From: Rhizobium etli 8C-3
GTDB taxonomy: Bacteria; Pseudomonadota; Alphaproteobacteria; Rhizobiales; Rhizobiaceae
DNA length: 64,000 nt
Reading direction: 5' to 3'
Assembly (NCBI RefSeq): GCF_001908375.1
Contig: NZ_CP017241.1
Coordinates: 1,615,001-1,679,000, forward strand
A program made the position numbers and the translations under genes. Positions 59,403 to 64,000 of this stretch are shown here, piece after piece. The notes beneath the pieces were generated by a model. The model saw nothing but the letters and a program-made list of their open reading frames with translations, ran no database searches and was not told the DNA's origin. Position 1 is the first letter of the stretch. Every line of letters starts with the position of its first letter.

Positions 59403-60024
59403 GGCACAAATTCCGGAGCACGATACGCTTAGCGACCTCATCAGGTTCTTCCGTGCCTGGCTATCAGATCCGCTTCGCGTCGCGGCAATCATACCCTCGG
59501 GCGTGGCCTTGGCGAATGCCATGACGAGAGAAATCTCAATCGCTACAGGGCCAGTGCTCGAGCTGGGTGCCGGCACCGGAGTGTTCACCCGCGGGCTCAT
59601 CGCCCGCGGCATTCCCGAGGACCAACTCATGCTCGTCGAGTCCGGATCCGATTTCGCCGAACTTCTCCAACTCCGCTTTCCCCGAGCTCATACGCTCCGG
59701 ATAGATGCGACTCGGATCCGAGATGTCGCGCTATCTGGCCAAGAAGGCGCTGGCGCGGTAGTTAGTGGATTGCCGCTCCTTTCGATGCCACCGCGAAAGG
59801 TCATCGCCATACTGGATGGAGCGTTCAGCCACCTGCGGCCGGGCGGTGCGTTCTGTCAGTTCACTTATGGTCCGCGATGCCCTGTGCCACGCACCGTGCT
59901 AGATCGCCTTGGGCTAAAAGCGGCGCGGATCGGCGGCACAATGGCAAATCTTCCGCCCGCCAGCGTCTACCGAATCCGCCGGCGGCCGCCGCCCGCTTTT
60001 TCGGTCCGTATGAAAGCGACGTAA
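59392..60024 (+). CDS. SAM-dependent methyltransferase (phospholipid N-methyltransferase type)
   Basis: 210 residues: IRFFRAWLSDPLRVAAIIPSGVALANAM, motif I VLELGAGTGVFTRGLIARG, then LMLVESGSDFAELLQLRFP and VVSGLPLLSMPP. The arrangement follows the Rhizobium/Rhodobacter PmtA-like family that methylates phosphatidylethanolamine. Coupled to the DedA gene, which favours a membrane-lipid role, although the actual acceptor is unknown. Confidence 0.85.
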   Translation: MTSEAQIPEHDTLSDLIRFFRAWLSDPLRVAAIIPSGVALANAMTREISIATGPVLELGAGTGVFTRGLIARGIPEDQLMLVESGSDFAELLQLRFPRAHTLRIDATRIRDVALSGQEGAGAVVSGLPLLSMPPRKVIAILDGAFSHLRPGGAFCQFTYGPRCPVPRTVLDRLGLKAARIGGTMANLPPASVYRIRRRPPPAFSVRMKAT

Positions 60025-60444
60025 TATCTCCCTCCGCCAATGCGTACGAGCCGTCATTCGCGTCGCGGATCCAGTCGGACGAGACGGCAGGCAACGCCGA
60101 GCGGGCGCGCCGGCTGCATCCGATAGCTTCGGAGTACTATATCTATGTTTATGGCCGGGCGCTCCGTGCCGCCGGTAGGATCGATGAAGCCGACCGGGTC
60201 TTGCGGGAATGCCTGCTCCGGGTGCCGCGCGAGCCAGGCCCGTTGGTGCCGGAAAGCGCGCAATGACTTGCCTTTCCATGGGGCGAGGACTGGGGCGGTT
60301 CACTGGTTGCGGGCAGGGAACCGCTCCATCGAGTTGGCAGAGTCAGATGGCGAGGACCGGCAAGCCGGGGAACACTAACGCGTGAACTGGCGATTTGATT
60401 TCAACGTTCGCGTTTGTTTCATAATTTGTTCTGAGAAGTATTTT

Positions 60445-60466
60445 CCGGGCACTTTTCAGTGCCCGG
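60445..60466. repeat. 9-bp perfect hairpin downstream of nrdJ
   Basis: CCGGGCACT (60445-60453) and AGTGCCCGG (60458-60466) flank a TTTC loop. It lies about 115 bases past the nrdJ stop. No T-run follows in either direction, so a Rho-independent terminator is doubtful; it may cap the 3' ends of convergent transcripts. Confidence 0.6.
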
Positions 60467-60484
60467 CGATGGTAAATGTGGCGT

Positions 60485-60540
60485 TGGCCAGTTTCAGGTC
60501 CCAAAATGGCCAATACTGAGCTTATTTGGCCAGTACTAGG
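60485..60540. repeat. Three iterated TGGCCA repeats
   Basis: TGGCCAGTTTCAGG (60485), TGGCCAATACTGAG (60507) and TGGCCAGTACTAGG (60527) repeat at intervals of 22 and 20 bases, about two helical turns. The palindromic TGGCCA core and the shared tail make chance unlikely. They end 40 bases beyond the nrdJ stop; function unknown. Confidence 0.55.
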
Positions 60541-60580
60541 TTTGCTTTCTCAAAGACACACGGGACAGTCCAACAGGTAC

Positions 60581-63500
60581 TCAAGAGCACCCACTTGTAC
60601 TTCCACACGTATCGCACTTCTCGCAGGTTCCATTCCGCACCATCGTGAAGTTCTGGCACTCGGTGCACATGTTGCCCGTATAGCCCTGCATGATGGAGCG
60701 GGCGCGGCGTTCGGCTTCGACCTTCTTGGCTTCGGTCTTGGCAGAGGCTGCGTCGGCAGCGGCAGCGTCGGTGAAGAGCGTGCTGGATTCCTCAACGATC
60801 TCTTCGGCGATTTCCTCCGCTAGTTCCTTGGCGCGTTCCTCGTAATCGCGCTTGAAAGCGACGACTTCGGAGGAGGCGGCGACGGTTTCGAGCTTGCGCA
60901 CGGTGTTGCCGGCAATCGCTGTGATCGTCGCGCCCGAGGAGGCGCGGGCGGGGGCGGCTGTTGCAGCCCCCTTGATCTCCGATGCCGGGCGCTCGGTCCC
61001 GGTTCCGGAAACCAGCGTTGGCTTATAGCCGCGAGTCAGGCCCTTGGAGACGACGTCCGCCTTGCCTTCCGACACGCCGCGGCCGAGGGCCGTGTTGTTG
61101 AAGTCGGACGTATCGACATGCGCCAGATCGTGGCGGCCGAGATAGGAGATGGCGAGTTCGCGGAATACGTAGTCGAGAATCGACGTCGCATTCTTGATCG
61201 CGTCGTTGCCGGTGACGATGCCAGCCGGCTCGAACTTCGTGAAGGTGAAGGCATCGACATATTCCTCGAGCGGCACGCCATATTGCAGGCCGAGCGAGAC
61301 CGAGATCGCGAAGTTGTTGATGAAGGCACGAAGGGCCGAACCTTCCTTGTTCATGTCGAGAAAGATCTCGCCGAGACGGCCGTCGTCATATTCGCCGGTG
61401 CGCAGGAAGATCGTGTGACCACCGATCTTTGCCTTCTGAGTGTAGCCCTTGCGGCGGCCCGGCAGCTTTTCCTGGCTGCGCACGACCTTCTCGATCACCC
61501 GCTCGATGATCTTCTCGGTGACGGTAACGGCCTGAGCGGCTGTTGGCTGGGCCATCAGTTCCTCCAGCGCGTCCTCGTCGCCTTCGTCCTCGATCAGAGA
61601 AGCGTTCAGTGGCTGCGAGAGCTTTGAGCCGTCGCGGTAAAGCGCGTTGGCCTTGAGGCCGAGCTTCCAGGAAAGCATGTAGGCGCTTTTGCAATCGTCG
61701 ACGGTTGCATCGTTCGGCATGTTGATCGTCTTGGAGATTGCACCCGAGATGAAGGGCTGGGCAGCCGCCATCATGCGGATGTGGCTTTCGACCGAGAGAT
61801 AACGCTTGCCGATCTTGCCGCAGGGATTGGCGCAATCGAAGACGGCGAGGTGCTCGTTCTTGAGGAACGGAGCACCTTCCAGCGTCATGGCGCCGCAAAC
61901 ATGGATGTTTGCCGCCTCGATATCCTTCTTCGAGAACCCCAGGTGGTCGAGCAGGTTGAAGCTCATGTCGGCAAGCTGTTCGTCCGAAACCTTCAGCGTG
62001 CCCTTTAGGAAGTCGAGCCCAAGCGTCCACTGGTTGAAGACGAACTTGATGTCGAAGGCCGACTTCAGCGCGGCGTTGACGGCCTCGACCTTCTCGTCGG
62101 TGAAGCCCCTGGCCCTCAGCGTCGAGGGGTTGATGGCGGGCGCCTGGTTCAGATTGCCGTGACCCACAGCATAGGCTTCGATCTCGGCAATCTGGCTTTC
62201 GGAGTAGCCGAGCGTGCGCAGCGCTTCCGGTACGCCACGGTTGATGATCTTGAAGTAGCCCCCGCCGGCAAGCTTCTTGAACTTGACGAGCGCGAAGTCG
62301 GGCTCGATGCCGGTCGTGTCGCAATCCATAACGAGGCCGATCGTTCCGGTCGGCGCAATCACGGTTGCCTGGGCGTTGCGGTAGCCGTGCTTTTCGCCGA
62401 GTTCCAGTGCCTTGTCCCAGGCGCTCTTGGCGTGCGCGGCGAGATCCTGGTCCGGATTTTCGGCGTGGATGAGGGCGACCGGGTTGATCGACAGGCCTTC
62501 ATAGCCCGACCTCTCGCCATAGGCGGCACGGCGATGGTTGCGGATGACGCGCAGCATGTTCTCGCGGTTCGGCGCAAACATCGGGAACGGGCCGAGTTCG
62601 GCGGCCATTTCCGCCGAGGTGGCATAGGAAATGCCGGTCATGATCGCCGTCAGGGAGCCTGCGATGGCGCGGGCTTCGTCGCTGTCATATGGAATTCCGG
62701 ACGACATCAGCAGGCCGCCGATATTGGCATAGCCGAGACCGATCGTGCGGTATTCGTAGGAGAGTTCGGCAATTCGACGCGAGGGGAACTGCGCCATCAT
62801 CACGGAGATTTCGAGCACGACGCTCCACAGACGCACGGCATGCTCGTAGTCGGCGATGTTGATGCGCTTTGTCGCGGCATCCTTGAACTGCATGAGGTTC
62901 AGCGAGGCAAGGTTGCAGGCCGTGTCGTCGAGGAACATGTATTCCGAGCACGGGTTGGAGGCGCGGATCGGGCCGGCGGCCGGGCTGGTGTGCCAGTCGT
63001 TCATCGTCGTGTTGAAGTGCAGGCCCGGATCGGCCGATGCCCAGGCGGCGTAGGAGATCGTCTCCCAGAGGTCGCGGGCCTTCAGCGTCTTCATGACCTT
63101 GCCGTCCTTGCGGGCCGTCAGGTTCCAATCGCCATCGGCTTCGACGGCGCGCAGGAAGTCGTCGCGAATCGAGACCGAATTGTTGGAGTTTTGGCCGGAA
63201 ACGGTGAGGTAGGCTTCACTATCCCAGTCCGTGTCGTAGGTCTTGAACTCCATATCCTTGTAGCCCTGGCGGGCGAACTGGATGACGCGGCTCACATAGT
63301 TTTCCGGAACCTGGTCCTTTTTGGCGGCGCGGATTTCGCGCTTGAGGGCAGGGTTCTTGGTCGGGTCGAAGCAATCTGCATCGGCGCCGCCTTCGCAATT
63401 GAAGCAGGCCTTCATGATCGCCTTCAGGTGCTTTGCGACGATCTTCGAGCCGGTGACGAGTGCCGCAACCTTCTGCTCTTCCTTGACCTTCCAGTTGATG

Positions 63501-64000
63501 TATTCCTCGATGTCCGGGTGATCGATGTCGACGACGACCATCTTGGCCGCACGGCGTGTCGTGCCGCCCGACTTGATGGCGCCCGCCGCACGGTCGCCGA
63601 TCTTCAGGAAGCTCATCAGGCCGGAGGAGCGGCCACCGCCGGAAAGCTTTTCGCCTTCGCCGCGAAGATATGAGAAGTTGGAGCCGGTGCCGGAGCCGTA
63701 TTTGAACAGGCGGGCCTCGCGAACCCAGAGATCCATGATGCCGCCTTCGTTGACGAGGTCGTCCTCGACAGACTGGATGAAGCAGGCATGCGGCTGGGGA
63801 TGCTCGTAGGCCGATTTGGACTTCGTCAGCTTACCTGTGAAGGGGTCGACATAGAAGTGGCCCTGGCCGGGACCGTCAATGCCATAGGCCCAGTGCATGC
63901 CGGTGTTGAACCACTGCGGGGAATTCGGGGCGACGCGTTGGGTGGCGAGCATGTAGGCGAGTTCGTCTCGGAAGGCAGAGGCATCTTCCTCAGACGAGAA
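60581..64000 (-). CDS. nrdJ: Adenosylcobalamin-dependent ribonucleotide reductase (class II), partial at right edge
   Basis: Makes deoxyribonucleotides from ribonucleotides using vitamin B12 as radical source, with no oxygen required. The C-terminal 1139 residues (of about 1250) lie in the window; the start is beyond the right edge. Typical features are [20 protein letters not shown], the effector/active-site region [22 protein letters not shown] with the catalytic Cys, Asn and Glu, [38 protein letters not shown], and the C-terminal Cys-rich zinc-like tail ([18 protein letters not shown]). This is the sole ribonucleotide reductase in many rhizobia and is needed for bacteroid growth. Confidence 0.97.
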   Translation of the reverse strand, partial: FSSEEDASAFRDELAYMLATQRVAPNSPQWFNTGMHWAYGIDGPGQGHFYVDPFTGKLTKSKSAYEHPQPHACFIQSVEDDLVNEGGIMDLWVREARLFKYGSGTGSNFSYLRGEGEKLSGGGRSSGLMSFLKIGDRAAGAIKSGGTTRRAAKMVVVDIDHPDIEEYINWKVKEEQKVAALVTGSKIVAKHLKAIMKACFNCEGGADADCFDPTKNPALKREIRAAKKDQVPENYVSRVIQFARQGYKDMEFKTYDTDWDSEAYLTVSGQNSNNSVSIRDDFLRAVEADGDWNLTARKDGKVMKTLKARDLWETISYAAWASADPGLHFNTTMNDWHTSPAAGPIRASNPCSEYMFLDDTACNLASLNLMQFKDAATKRINIADYEHAVRLWSVVLEISVMMAQFPSRRIAELSYEYRTIGLGYANIGGLLMSSGIPYDSDEARAIAGSLTAIMTGISYATSAEMAAELGPFPMFAPNRENMLRVIRNHRRAAYGERSGYEGLSINPVALIHAENPDQDLAAHAKSAWDKALELGEKHGYRNAQATVIAPTGTIGLVMDCDTTGIEPDFALVKFKKLAGGGYFKIINRGVPEALRTLGYSESQIAEIEAYAVGHGNLNQAPAINPSTLRARGFTDEKVEAVNAALKSAFDIKFVFNQWTLGLDFLKGTLKVSDEQLADMSFNLLDHLGFSKKDIEAANIHVCGAMTLEGAPFLKNEHLAVFDCANPCGKIGKRYLSVESHIRMMAAAQPFISGAISKTINMPNDATVDDCKSAYMLSWKLGLKANALYRDGSKLSQPLNASLIEDEGDEDALEELMAQPTAAQAVTVTEKIIERVIEKVVRSQEKLPGRRKGYTQKAKIGGHTIFLRTGEYDDGRLGEIFLDMNKEGSALRAFINNFAISVSLGLQYGVPLEEYVDAFTFTKFEPAGIVTGNDAIKNATSILDYVFRELAISYLGRHDLAHVDTSDFNNTALGRGVSEGKADVVSKGLTRGYKPTLVSGTGTERPASEIKGAATAAPARASSGATITAIAGNTVRKLETVAASSEVVAFKRDYEERAKELAEEIAEEIVEESSTLFTDAAAADAASAKTEAKKVEAERRARSIMQGYTGNMCTECQNFTMVRNGTCEKCDTCGSTSGCS

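Larger units (their letters stand above)
60025..60580. other. Gap between the methyltransferase and nrdJ
   Basis: Convergent 3'-end interval. A frame between about 60100 and 60240 reads YYIYVYGRALRAAGRIDEAD, which looks like one TPR repeat and may be a scrap of a lost gene, but no start, further repeats or family match can be found. The right part has short repeats and a hairpin, listed separately. Confidence 0.45.

Noticed and set aside
60054..60378. Possible small genes in the gap before nrdJ
   Set aside because: Only one TPR-like repeat on the plus strand could be seen, with no start or continuation.

Overview
The window is 64 kb of high-GC alphaproteobacterial DNA, most likely from a member of the Rhizobiaceae (Ensifer/Sinorhizobium/Rhizobium type). 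The reasons are the cobalamin-dependent ribonucleotide reductase NrdJ, an xfp phosphoketolase preceded by ackA, many ABC sugar importers with RpiR/LacI control, and an oxidoreductase that closely resembles the 1,5-anhydro-D-fructose reductase known from Sinorhizobium. No tRNA, rRNA, integrase, insertion sequence or CRISPR array was seen. Both ends cut through genes: xfp on the left and nrdJ on the right.

Layout. 1-6.4 kb: xfp, a decayed ackA in front of it, a phytochelatin-synthase-like protease, a dihydrofolate-reductase-fold protein, and a divergent ArsR/AHSA1 pair with twin operators. 6.6-20.6 kb: a copper-handling island. It holds a multicopper oxidase, two CPC-type copper ATPases, CueR, CopZ, a cytosolic Cys-rich copper-storage protein (Csp-like), DUF305, DUF2933 and DUF5676 proteins, an EF-hand Met-rich protein, cytochrome b561, a cytochrome c'-like protein and two Cys/His-rich small exported proteins. 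Two CueR-type operators precede copA2 and copZ, and an FNR/FixK-type box precedes the other arm.

21.4-45.3 kb: two adjacent carbohydrate operons. The first (21.4-27.8 kb) has a TIM-barrel isomerase, a ribose-type ABC importer, an RpiR regulator and a PfkB kinase. The second (28.1-45.0 kb, 13 genes in one direction) starts with a LacI regulator behind a perfect 18-bp palindrome. It continues with the Afr-like reductase, a CoA-transferase, an enoyl-CoA hydratase, an aldehyde dehydrogenase, a complete CUT1 sugar importer, two GMC flavoproteins, a second Gfo/Idh/MocA oxidoreductase and a fumarate-reductase-like flavoprotein. A broken kdgK fragment follows. This is the best candidate for an undescribed pathway: oxidative breakdown of an anhydro-sugar, glycoside or cyclitol that ends in CoA chemistry.

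45.4-60.5 kb: a very large adenylate cyclase/AAA/TPR regulator; an alpha/beta hydrolase; a decaying stretch with remnants of a LysR regulator, a TetR regulator and an FMN reductase (the last two butt-joined by a deletion that removed both 5' ends); an exported aldo/keto reductase overlapping an FGE-fold protein; AraC and two LysR regulators beside two exported beta-propeller proteins; and a DedA/methyltransferase pair. 60.6 kb to the end: nrdJ, with short iterated TGGCCA repeats and a 9-bp hairpin just past its stop.

All family names rest on motifs recognised by eye; no database search was run.
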